Positions 9,497-17,999 of a stretch of DNA of 64,000 nt are shown here, piece by piece. The notes under the pieces were generated by a model, which saw only the letters and a list, made by a program, of their open reading frames with translations, had not been told where the DNA came from and did no database searches. The DNA lies in assembly GCF_007741475.1 (NCBI RefSeq), contig NZ_CP036261.1, positions 7,069,798-7,133,797 on the forward strand, written 5' to 3'. Source of the DNA: Rosistilla ulvae. Its GTDB lineage: Bacteria; Planctomycetota; Planctomycetia; Pirellulales; Pirellulaceae. Position 1 is the stretch's first letter; each line of letters starts with the position of its first letter. A program made the translations under genes and the position numbers.

Positions 9497-9680
9497 GATT
9501 GCTAGCGTTATCGCGGCTGGCGGAAAACCACCGAAATCGCTGGAAAGACTTGATATCTGCGATTCGATGGCAGATAATCACTCCTCCGACTGCCATTAAA
9601 TGCCCTCCTTCAGCGGTCTCCTGCCCCTCGCCCCACCTTGAATGCAGTAGACCGCGTCACCTCGATTTGGATTTCGAGTC

Positions 9681-12203
9681 ATGCGTGCGACGTGCTGTCT
9701 GATTGCGTTGTTGTCACTTCCCCTCGTTGGGTCTCTTTACGCGGCGAGTCCAGCCACGTCGGAGCCGACCTCCGCTGCGGTGGAACCGCCGGGCATGGGA
9801 GCTCCAGGAAATTTGCTATCGATCGAGATCGTCACCGGACGCGAGGTCGATGGTATCGTCACCCTCCGCGGCCGCGACATCGCACAGCAATGCGTTGTGC
9901 TGGGGCACTACGAATCGGGGCAGATCCGCGACGTAACGCGCGATGTGCAATGGCATCCGCACCCCGAAGGAATCGTCGACGTTTCGGAAACCGGATACAT
10001 CAGCACGCTGGCCGAAGGGGACTGCACCGTCACCGCGGCGATTTTGGGAGCCGACGACGCGACGCAGCAGACCGCGAAGATCGCCGTCCGCGTGGAGAAC
10101 TTGGTCAACGACGTCCCGATCAACTTCCCCGATCAGATCACGCCGATCTTCACCAAGTTCGGCTGCAACGGCGGCGGATGCCACGGCAAAAGCGGCGGCC
10201 AAAACGGCTTCCGCATGTCGCTGTTGGGATTTGAACCGCAGGAAGATTATGAATGGCTAGTCGCCGAAGGACGTAACCGCCGCGTCTTCCCGACCTCTCC
10301 CGATCACAGCCTGTTGCTGCAGAAAGCATCGGGCGTCGTCCCTCACGGCGGCGGATCGCTGGTCGCAACCGACAGTCCTTCCTACCGCGTGATGCGTCGC
10401 TGGATCGCTCAAGGAATGCCCTACGGAAGCCCCGACGATCCCGTGGTTGTTGGCATCGATGTGCTGCCGTTGGAGATGACGATGCAGCGTGGCAGCGCTC
10501 AACAATTGACAGTCGTCGCCCGCTACAGCGATGGCTCGACGCAGGATGTTACGCGGACGACCGCCTTCGAATCGAACGACACGTCGATGGCTGAAGTCGA
10601 CGACGCGGGGCTGGTATCGGTCGACAAACTAAGTGGTTCGGTTGCCGTGATGGCTCGCTACCAAGGTCACGTTGGCGTGTTCCGCGCATCGATCCCTCTG
10701 GGTCTGGAAGTGCCAGCGCCCGAATCGCTGAGCAATCCGATCGATGGTTGGGTTTTTGAAAACTTGCAGGAACTGGGACTGCCGCCATCGCCAACCTGTG
10801 ACGACGTGACGTTCTTGCGCCGTGCGACGATCGATATCGTCGGTCGCTTGCCGTCGATCGAAGAGACGCGTGCGTTCATCGACGACACCGATCCAGAACG
10901 TCGCGAAAAGCTGATCGATCGCCTGCTGGCATCCCCCGATTACGCATCGCACTTCGCGACCAAGTGGTCGGCGATTTTGCGGAACAAGCGAAACGCAGCG
11001 ACCGACCGCGAATCGACGTTTGCCTTCTACCGCTGGTTGCACGAAGCCTTCGACAACAACGTCCCCTACGATCAATGGGTCCGCGGCCTGCTGACCGCAT
11101 CGGGCTCTCCCGACCGCAACGCGGCTGTCGGTTGGTACCGTGAAGTCAAAGACCCCGAATCGCTTACCGAAGATACGGCTCAGTTATTCATGGGGCTGCG
11201 ATTGCAATGCGCCCGCTGTCACCACCATCCGTTTGAAGTCTGGAGCCAACAAGATTATTACGGCCTGACCGCCTTCTTCTCGCGCGTCGGCCGCAAGACG
11301 GGAGACACGCCGGGCGAGTTGCTGGTCGTGCATCGTCCCGGCAACGCGACGGCGACCAATCCCAAGAACAAGCAAGCCGTTCCGCCGACAAGCCTCGGCA
11401 ATGAACCGCTATCGGTCGACGCCTGGGACGATCCGCGGACCGAACTGGCCGACTGGCTGACCAATCCCGACAACCCCTTCTTTGCCCGCGCGATCGTCAA
11501 TCGCTACTGGAAGCATTACTTCGGCCGCGGACTTGTCGATCCCGAAGACGACATGCGAGTCACCAATCCGGCCAGCAACCCAAAACTGCTGGATGGCCTG
11601 GCGCAGTGGTTCGTCGATTCGGGCTACGATCTAAAGGCGCTCACGCACCTGATCTGCACATCGCAGACCTACCAACGTTCCAGCGAACCAAACGACTGGA
11701 ACACCGACGACAAACTGAACTTCTCGCGTTTCTACCCACGCCGACTGGCCGCCGAGACCTTGCTTTCGGCGATCGACACGGTGACCGAGGTCCCGACGCA
11801 GTTCGCCGGCATGCCCGCGGGAACCAGCCCCTACGAACTGCCCGACAACGGCTTCAACTCCTACTTCCTTTCGGTCTTTGGCCGGCCCGCGGGAAGCAGT
11901 GCGTGCGAGTGCGAACGGAGCGGCGAATCGAACCTGGCCCAGTGCTTGCACTTGATCAACAGCAAAGAGGTGCAGTCCAAACTGACCGGTGCGGGAGGTC
12001 GCATCGCGCGGCTGGCGGCTGAGAAATCAGCCGACGACGCCCTTGTCGAAGAACTCTACCTGGCCGCGCTGTCGCGGAAGCCGATCGAATCGGAAGCAAA
12101 AGCAGCGACCGATTACCTGGCCAGCAAACCCGACCGCCGACTTGCGATCGAAGATCTGGTCTGGGCGATCATCAACACCAAAGAGTTTTTGTTCAACCAC
12201 TGA
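9681..12203 (+). CDS. BIG2 / DUF1549 / DUF1553 planctomycete surface protein
   Basis: This 840-residue exported protein has a signal peptide ('CLIALLSLPLVGSLYA'). A BIG2-type Ig-like domain (about 45-140) leads to a CX4CH motif ('GCNGGGCHGK', Cys162-His168), a variant haem-binding site typical of this subgroup. A second BIG2-like domain (about 255-330) follows, then DUF1549 (about 350-560) with 'CARCHHHPFE', and DUF1553 (about 580-830) with 'NPFFARAIVNRYWKHYFGRGL'. Such proteins are almost confined to Planctomycetes and Verrucomicrobia and are thought to act at the cell envelope; the reaction is unknown. The usual DUF1501 partner is absent here; a large exported protein gene follows instead. 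Confidence 0.88.
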   Translation: MRATCCLIALLSLPLVGSLYAASPATSEPTSAAVEPPGMGAPGNLLSIEIVTGREVDGIVTLRGRDIAQQCVVLGHYESGQIRDVTRDVQWHPHPEGIVDVSETGYISTLAEGDCTVTAAILGADDATQQTAKIAVRVENLVNDVPINFPDQITPIFTKFGCNGGGCHGKSGGQNGFRMSLLGFEPQEDYEWLVAEGRNRRVFPTSPDHSLLLQKASGVVPHGGGSLVATDSPSYRVMRRWIAQGMPYGSPDDPVVVGIDVLPLEMTMQRGSAQQLTVVARYSDGSTQDVTRTTAFESNDTSMAEVDDAGLVSVDKLSGSVAVMARYQGHVGVFRASIPLGLEVPAPESLSNPIDGWVFENLQELGLPPSPTCDDVTFLRRATIDIVGRLPSIEETRAFIDDTDPERREKLIDRLLASPDYASHFATKWSAILRNKRNAATDRESTFAFYRWLHEAFDNNVPYDQWVRGLLTASGSPDRNAAVGWYREVKDPESLTEDTAQLFMGLRLQCARCHHHPFEVWSQQDYYGLTAFFSRVGRKTGDTPGELLVVHRPGNATATNPKNKQAVPPTSLGNEPLSVDAWDDPRTELADWLTNPDNPFFARAIVNRYWKHYFGRGLVDPEDDMRVTNPASNPKLLDGLAQWFVDSGYDLKALTHLICTSQTYQRSSEPNDWNTDDKLNFSRFYPRRLAAETLLSAIDTVTEVPTQFAGMPAGTSPYELPDNGFNSYFLSVFGRPAGSSACECERSGESNLAQCLHLINSKEVQSKLTGAGGRIARLAAEKSADDALVEELYLAALSRKPIESEAKAATDYLASKPDRRLAIEDLVWAIINTKEFLFNH

Positions 12204-12300
12204 TCGCCTCGCGGAAATCGGGCGACTGCAAATTTTTTGCACTCGCCCGCCCGCTCAACCATCGATCACGACGGTGCTAAGCAGGTCGTATTGTATTTTT

Positions 12301-12370
12301 TCGTTTAACCGCGTGCCCATCGGGCCGCGCGGCCCTGAAAAACGCGGGGCGATGCCCACGCGGTTAAACT
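12301..12370. repeat. dispersed inverted-repeat element, copy 2
   Basis: A second copy of the element at 9396 lies about 100 bases after the stop of the DUF1549/1553 gene. Its arms (TTTAACCGCGTGCCCATCG and CGATGCCCACGCGGTTAAA) pair with one short mismatched block, and an inner perfect palindrome GGGCCGCGCGGCCC sits between them. A 3'-end hairpin or REP-like mobile element is likely. No transposase is nearby. Confidence 0.7.
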
Positions 12371-12455
12371 AGAAAATTCCCTGCTTGCTGCTTACCGACA
12401 CCTGAAGTCCCACCCCACCCAAAGATCGCAAACGCTTCGGCAAGGCCATCCCAAC

Positions 12456-14807
12456 ATGCGAACTCTCCTGACCCTTGCGCTGACGCTAACTGCTGCCGGA
12501 CTGTCGACGCAGCTCTCCGCCCAATACCCGATCGGTCATCTGCGAGCGATCCAGCCGCCGGTATTCCAGGTCGACCAACCAACCAAAACACGTTTGGTCG
12601 GCAGCGATCTTGTCGATATCGATCGCCTGTGGTTCTCCGACCCAGCGATCACCGCGGCGCTGCAATCACGCGCTGGCAAAGCCTTTGCCGCGGAAGCTAC
12701 CGAGCACGACTACGGTCACTTCGAAATCACCGCCAAAGCGAAACCGGGCGTTTACGAAGTCCGCGCCGACGGGTTTCACGGCAGCAGCAATCCGCTGCGA
12801 TTGATCGTCACCGACCTACCCGTCGTGACGATGCCAGCCGACACCAGCACGCTCGAAAAAGCTGCCGTCGCAACGCTGCCATGCTGGGTCACCGGAACGG
12901 TTCGCGCCAGCGGATTCGCTTACATCGCGTTCCAACTCGATTCCAAAGACCCGATCGTGATCGAAGCCGCTGCTGGCAGTATCGACTCCGCGTCGGAACT
13001 GGAAATCGAAGTCCTCGACGAATCGGGACGGCGGCTGGTCCGAGCGGCAACCGACCCGACTCGCGAAGACCCAGTGGTGCTGTTCACCCCGCCGGCTCCA
13101 GGCAAATACTACCTGGCCATCTCCGACCATCTGTTTGCCGGCGGCGACAACGCCTTCTTTGCGATCAAACTGCATCGCGGCCCGGTCGTCCGTTGGGTGC
13201 AACCGATCGCGGCCAAAGCGAACTCCGAAACAACGATCACGCTGACAGGACTGGGGCTCCAAGAACCGACGGGGAAGACAGGCCCATGGCAGACAGCGCA
13301 GCGGACGATCACCGCTCCTGCAGTCGCAGCAGCCACTCCGCCCGTCGGTCGACCAACCACCGCAACGATGGATCGCTTTCTCGACGACACGCTGCGAGTC
13401 GACGGGCACAGCATCGCGCTGACCGATGTCGATGTGAACGTCGAACAGGAACCAAACGATTCGCATCCGCAAGCGATGCCGATCGCGATCGACAGCGAAG
13501 TCTCGGGGGTCTTTGGGGCGGGACGCGATGCCGATTGGTATCGCTTCGATGCAAAGAAAGACCAGACGGTGAAGGTCGACCTGTTCGCCAGTCGGCTTGG
13601 GCAGACCTGCGATCCGGTGCTGGGCATCTTCCGCGTCGACACCGCTGCAGACGGAAAACAGAACGCGGTGCAGGTCCAGTTTTTCGATGACCATCCGGCC
13701 CGCGACAAAGAGCGAACCAATCCGTATCATCGCTCCAGCGTCGATCCTTCGGGAGCGTTTAAAGCCGATCGCGATGGTCCGTTTTACATTCGCGTCGGCG
13801 ATCAATTCAGTGCCGCCAACGACGGCCCACCGATCCAATATCGCTTGACGCTGCGGACGCCGCGGCCCCAGTTCCGCGCCTACGCGCTGGTCAAACAGCT
13901 GCGGATCGACAACGCCAATCACTACCCTTCGAATTCCTTAGCCGTTCGCAAGGGAGAAACGATTCCGTTGGTTGTCGAAGTCGATCGCGAAGATTTCGCG
14001 GGCGAGATCCAGGTCGCAGCCGCTGGACTTCCCGACGGCATCATCGCCCGGCCATCGATCATCTCCGCTGGCGAAAACGCGACGACGCTGCTGTTGTCGG
14101 CTGCCGAACAAGCTGCGTTTGATGCGACGCCGATCACCGTCACGGCGACCGCCACGATGGGAGATACGGAATTTCAAACGACAGCGATCCCGGTCGTCTG
14201 CGTTGGTCCAAGCGCCAACGTCACGACCACTGCTGCCGCGGCGCGGACGACATCGACGCTGATACTTTCCCTGGCGGGCGATTCGTCGCACGCATCTGTC
14301 GACCTCACGCATCCCGAAGCGACGCCGCAGGTGAAGCCGGAAGAGACGCACACGGTAAAGTGCAACGTCACGCGGCGGATGGACTTTAAGACGCCGCTGA
14401 AGTTCAAAGCGATCGGGCTGGCCGCGAATTGGAAGGTTCCCGAGATCACGATCGATGAAAAAACCGCGACCGCCGATTATGCGATCCCCGTTCCCAAAGA
14501 TGCCAAGCCGGGCGTTTACGATTTCTATTTGCAATCCGACGCCGCGGTCAGCGTGATCCCCAACCAACCGGCTCATGCCCGAGCTGTCGCGTACCGCAAG
14601 CATCTCGACTCGGTCGAACAGGCGACCAAAACGGAACGCGCCGCGGAGCAGGATCCCGAAAAACAGAAGGCTCTCGATGCGAAGCTGGCGCAGATCACCG
14701 CTGCCAAAGCGGCTGCGGACAAAGAGATCGCCGCCTTGGCAAAACCTGCGGCGCGCAAGACACTGGTACAATCGCAACCGTATCGAATCGAAGTCGTTGC
14801 GAAGTAG
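12456..14807 (+). CDS. exported pre-peptidase C-terminal (PPC)-domain protein
   Basis: The 783-residue protein has a signal peptide ('LTLALTLTAAGLSTQLSAQ'). An N-terminal beta domain (about 20-150) is followed by two PPC-like regions, around 150-230 ('GKYYLAISDHLFAGGDNAFF') and 335-470 ('EQEPNDSHPQAMPI', 'SEVSGVFGAGRDADWYRFDAK', 'DGPFYIRVGDQ'). Three or more Ig-like beta regions follow, then a short coiled stretch rich in Lys/Ala (about 705-765, 'KLAQITAAKAAADKEIAAL'). PPC domains are usually secretion or adhesion modules; no peptidase domain is present. In Planctomycetes such proteins are routinely encoded beside DUF1549/1553 proteins, as here. Function beyond envelope or extracellular location is unknown. 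Confidence 0.78.
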   Translation: MRTLLTLALTLTAAGLSTQLSAQYPIGHLRAIQPPVFQVDQPTKTRLVGSDLVDIDRLWFSDPAITAALQSRAGKAFAAEATEHDYGHFEITAKAKPGVYEVRADGFHGSSNPLRLIVTDLPVVTMPADTSTLEKAAVATLPCWVTGTVRASGFAYIAFQLDSKDPIVIEAAAGSIDSASELEIEVLDESGRRLVRAATDPTREDPVVLFTPPAPGKYYLAISDHLFAGGDNAFFAIKLHRGPVVRWVQPIAAKANSETTITLTGLGLQEPTGKTGPWQTAQRTITAPAVAAATPPVGRPTTATMDRFLDDTLRVDGHSIALTDVDVNVEQEPNDSHPQAMPIAIDSEVSGVFGAGRDADWYRFDAKKDQTVKVDLFASRLGQTCDPVLGIFRVDTAADGKQNAVQVQFFDDHPARDKERTNPYHRSSVDPSGAFKADRDGPFYIRVGDQFSAANDGPPIQYRLTLRTPRPQFRAYALVKQLRIDNANHYPSNSLAVRKGETIPLVVEVDREDFAGEIQVAAAGLPDGIIARPSIISAGENATTLLLSAAEQAAFDATPITVTATATMGDTEFQTTAIPVVCVGPSANVTTTAAAARTTSTLILSLAGDSSHASVDLTHPEATPQVKPEETHTVKCNVTRRMDFKTPLKFKAIGLAANWKVPEITIDEKTATADYAIPVPKDAKPGVYDFYLQSDAAVSVIPNQPAHARAVAYRKHLDSVEQATKTERAAEQDPEKQKALDAKLAQITAAKAAADKEIAALAKPAARKTLVQSQPYRIEVVAK

Positions 14808-14862
14808 GAGGGCAACCAGGGGCGACTGCGGCACATCGCGCTGCCACCACCGGAGATTCCAC

Positions 14863-16281
14863 GTGACCAGAACTCGCCCGTTTGCAAGCCTCCCATTTTC
14901 GATCGCCTTGCTTTTGCTGGCCGCCCTCGCATCGCCAACGCTTGCCCAGCCAACGGCATCGTGGCGATTCACGCCCGCCGATTTCAGCTACTCCCCGGGC
15001 CCCGCCGACAATCCGCTCAAAGGTTTGGTTCCCTATCAGGATCCGCCGGCGGATCGGTTTCCGTACAGCATGGAGTTCAACTATCTGCCGCTTGCCAAGC
15101 TGGTGACCGGGCCGGGGCAATACGACTGGCAACCGATGGATGCGATGCTCGAAGACATCGCGTCGCGCGGCCGGCAGACCGTGGTCCGCGTCTTCTTGGA
15201 ATACCCGGGCAGGAAAAACCTGATCCCACAATTTCTGATCGACGGCGGATTGAAGGTTCATTATTACATGAACACCAACACCGCGCCACACCCACCGGCC
15301 GCGATCGAGACTCCCGATTACGAAGATCCCAACCTGCGGAAAACGATGACCGATTTCATCGCCGCTTGGGGCGCACGCTACGACGGGGACCCTCGCCTGG
15401 CCTACATCACCGCGGGGCTGTTGGGGACGTGGGGCGAATGGCACACCTATCCGAAGTCCGAACTGTGGGCCAGCAAGCAGGTGCAGCGTGAGATCTTGGA
15501 TGCGTATGTCGCCGCGTTCCCAAAGACACCGGTTCTGCTGCGTTATCCCGCCGGCCCCAACGACGAACTCTACTACGACAGCACCACCTATCCCTTCGGA
15601 TACCACGACGACTCGTTCGCTCATTCGACACTCCCCACCGGGCGGAAGCAGGACGATTGGTACTTCTGGCCCAAGATGTTGCACGCTGGTTTGTCGCAGC
15701 GCTGGCAGACCGCGCCGATCGGAGGCGAGATTCGGCCGGAGGTCTGGGGCTGCTGTTTCGATAAGGAACCTTGCACCGCCGCATCGCAGAGTTTCGATGA
15801 GTGCCGCGACGTAACGCACGCGACCTGGATGATGGACACGGGGTTGAGTCGCAAGAAAGCCGATGCGGATCGTTATCGGCGGGCGATCGAGGCGGTTCAG
15901 AAAATGGGCTACGACCTGCAAGTTGTCGCCGCGGCGGCGAAGCGTCAGCCCGACGGATCGGTCAAGGTTCAAGTGACGGTCGAAAACCGCGGGATCGCTC
16001 CGTTTTATCACCATGGCTGGACCGTCCGTTTGCAGATCGCCAGCGATCAAAAGTTGATTGGGGAACTGGCGACCGATTGGTCGCCACGCATGATCCAACC
16101 GGGAGCGCGGAAGACGTTCGAACATACGCTCGATCCGGCAACACTGCCCGCCGGCAAACATCAACTGCAACTGCAGATCCCCAACCCGATGCCCTCAGGC
16201 AAACCACTCCGCTTCGCCAACCAAGCGGTCGATCCCCGCAGCGGTGCGCTAACGCTCGGCACCTTCGCGGTTGCGGGCTGA
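14863..16281 (+). CDS. exported DUF4832-like TIM-barrel protein
   Basis: The start is a GTG at 14863-14865 with GGAG eight bases upstream; the open frame further upstream lies inside the previous gene. The 472-residue product has a signal peptide ('IALLLLAALASPTLAQ'). The body reads as a glycoside-hydrolase-like barrel: 'NPLKGLVPYQDPPADRFPYS' and 'EFNYLPLAKL' near the start, then 'VVRVFLEYPG', 'LAYITAGLLGTWGEWHTYP' (where GH42/GH2-like barrels carry an acid residue), and a C-terminal beta domain ('VTVENRGIAPFYHHGWTVRL'). This matches DUF4832 proteins found in polysaccharide-related loci. Whether it is catalytic cannot be told from the sequence. Confidence 0.72.
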   Translation: MTRTRPFASLPFSIALLLLAALASPTLAQPTASWRFTPADFSYSPGPADNPLKGLVPYQDPPADRFPYSMEFNYLPLAKLVTGPGQYDWQPMDAMLEDIASRGRQTVVRVFLEYPGRKNLIPQFLIDGGLKVHYYMNTNTAPHPPAAIETPDYEDPNLRKTMTDFIAAWGARYDGDPRLAYITAGLLGTWGEWHTYPKSELWASKQVQREILDAYVAAFPKTPVLLRYPAGPNDELYYDSTTYPFGYHDDSFAHSTLPTGRKQDDWYFWPKMLHAGLSQRWQTAPIGGEIRPEVWGCCFDKEPCTAASQSFDECRDVTHATWMMDTGLSRKKADADRYRRAIEAVQKMGYDLQVVAAAAKRQPDGSVKVQVTVENRGIAPFYHHGWTVRLQIASDQKLIGELATDWSPRMIQPGARKTFEHTLDPATLPAGKHQLQLQIPNPMPSGKPLRFANQAVDPRSGALTLGTFAVAG

Positions 16282-16429
16282 GTCGCAGGACGCTCGACCT
16301 TCGCCCTCGGAGACATTTTGCTACCCTACAGAGGGAAGGTTGGCAGAATGATGGGGGCAGAATGATATGTATTCGACGCCGCGCATTCTGTTCTCAATCA
16401 TTCCGCCAACCTTTGGCAATGAGGTCGCT

Positions 16430-17338
16430 TTGGAACTCGATCAGCTACGCAATTTCTTGAGGGTCGCCGAGTTTGGCAACTTCACCCGCGCTGCCGAAGC
16501 GATCGGACTCTCTCAACCGGCGCTCAGTCGTTCGATCGCGCGGCTCGAAGAGGAACTGGGGCAGCCGGTTTTTGAACGCCAACCACGGTTGATCGCGCTG
16601 ACCGACGCGGGGCACATCCTGCAGGAGAGGGCTCGCCAGATCTTAGCGCTGGTCGACGACGTCCATCGCGAGATCACCGACGATGGCGAAACCGGGACGA
16701 TCCGGCTGGCAGGCATCCCGACGATCGTCCCCTATTTCCTGCCGCCGCTGCTGCGCGAATTCGGCCAAGCCTGTCCCGAGGCGACGGTTCGCGTGCAGGA
16801 GGATACGACCGAGGTCCTGCTGAAACAGCTGGCCGATGGCGAGACCGACCTCGCGATCCTCGCTCGCCCGTTGGACGCGAAGTATCTAGATTTCGAAGAC
16901 CTGTTCGAAGAGGAGCTGCTGCTGGTGATGTCGCCACAGCATCCGCTGCGCGACAAACCTCAGATCCACTTGACCGATCTCGATGCGATGCCGTTTGTGC
17001 TGTTAGGCGAAGCGCACTGCCTGACGCGAAACATCGTGCAATTCTGCCAGCAGAAGGCGATGCAGCCGGTCTCGGTCGAACGGACCAGCCAACTGGCATC
17101 GGTCCAGGAACTGGTGACGCTGGGACACGGGATCAGTTTGATCCCCGCGATGGCTCGGGCGTTGGACGCTTCGGATCGGCGGATCTACCGATCGCTCGCC
17201 GGCAACCAACCGACGCGTCAGATCGTGATGGCATGGAACCCGTATCGATTCCAGAGCAAGCTAGTGCTCCGCTTCCAAGAGTGCCTGCGGTCGTTCGTGC
17301 AGAACCATCCGCCCATGGCACCGGGGCACGAGAGTTAG
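16430..17338 (+). CDS. oxyR: OxyR-type peroxide-sensing LysR regulator
   Basis: I start the gene at TTG 16430 because AATGAGG lies five bases upstream and the result, 302 residues beginning '[17 protein letters not shown]', aligns with LysR proteins; an ATG at 16367 would add a non-homologous leader. The N-terminal winged helix-turn-helix is '[20 protein letters not shown]'. The effector domain carries '[16 protein letters not shown]': Cys197 and Cys206, nine residues apart, match the redox pair Cys199/Cys208 of E. coli OxyR in spacing and in the H-C-L and F-C contexts. Peroxide sensing is therefore inferred. No catalase, peroxiredoxin or other classical target is adjacent. A palindromic repeat follows the stop by nine bases. 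Confidence 0.85.
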   Translation: MELDQLRNFLRVAEFGNFTRAAEAIGLSQPALSRSIARLEEELGQPVFERQPRLIALTDAGHILQERARQILALVDDVHREITDDGETGTIRLAGIPTIVPYFLPPLLREFGQACPEATVRVQEDTTEVLLKQLADGETDLAILARPLDAKYLDFEDLFEEELLLVMSPQHPLRDKPQIHLTDLDAMPFVLLGEAHCLTRNIVQFCQQKAMQPVSVERTSQLASVQELVTLGHGISLIPAMARALDASDRRIYRSLAGNQPTRQIVMAWNPYRFQSKLVLRFQECLRSFVQNHPPMAPGHES

Positions 17339-17347
17339 AGGTCCCCA

Positions 17348-17510
17348 TACGAGCACGAAGCGCAAGCGAGTGGATTTCCCTGTCACTCGCTTGCGCTTCG
17401 TGCTGGTATCATCGCGGAGTGAAGAGTTTTGTTAATCACTCGCTTGCGCTTCGTGCTGGTATCGTTTCACAGAGAATTGAGGATTCACTCGCTTGCGCTT
17501 CGCGCTCGTA
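17348..17510. repeat. REP-like palindromic repeat cluster (four copies)
   Basis: A 25-base unit around CTCGCTTGCGCTTCGTGCT occurs four times: inverted at 17348-17372, and direct at 17384-17408, 17437-17461 and 17486-17510, the direct copies spaced 53 and 49 bases apart. The first inverted pair forms a long hairpin with an 11-base loop nine bases after the oxyR stop and could terminate it. The last copy is degenerate (CGCGCTCGTA). Confidence 0.8.
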
Positions 17511-17999
17511 TTGCCAGGGAGGGTGAGAAAGCGGTCTCAGGCAATAAAAAAAGTGCACTCGCCAATCGACGAATGCACTCAGTATAAGGTTTAGAGATGT
17601 AATAAGTGGACATGCTGCCAAAGCCATCTCCAAGCTTTCGATTTCCCAATGTGTCGGAAAACCACTCAGCTGCTGTCCGAGGGAAATATTAGCGACCCAC
17701 CGAACCATTGTCCACGCCAATGCGTATACATTGGCCGACAATCTGCAAACCACCCAAATTCGTGCGGCTTTCACGCCAGTTTTGCCCGACGCTTTGATCG
17801 CCATTGAGCTGGCAAAACTGCATTCAATGGCAAATCAGTCGACTTAGAGTCATCTGATGACGAGCGATTCCGGCGGTGAAAGAATATTTATTTTTATCGC
17901 CGACATCCTCGTTGGACAGCCAGATTTTGCAGCGAAACGCCATCTGCCGATCCGCAAGGGTGCCCATACCGACGCCCCGCCACGGATAAGCATTTGTTT
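17511..17999. other. intergenic region without a supported gene
   Basis: This stretch lies between the repeats and the 3' end of the NRPS gene and is less GC-rich than its surroundings. A plus-strand frame is open from about 17548 to a TAG at 17845-17847 and reads like protein in part ('LADNLQTTQIRAAFTPVLP'), but it has no ATG, GTG or TTG start with a ribosome binding site before its very end. A minus-strand frame (17436-17804) overlaps the palindromic repeats. It may be a decayed gene or element; nothing firm is seen. Confidence 0.5.

Noticed and set aside
12816-13922. A 368-codon frame antisense to the PPC-domain gene
   Set aside because: Complement artefact of high-GC coding DNA; the plus-strand gene has a signal peptide and recognisable domains.
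14695-16170. A 491-codon frame antisense to the DUF4832-like gene
   Set aside because: Arg/Gly/Asp-rich composition typical of the complement of a high-GC gene, with no domain and no ribosome site.
17436-17804. A 122-codon minus-strand frame
   Set aside because: Its 3' end runs through the palindromic repeats, no Shine-Dalgarno precedes it and no family is recognised.
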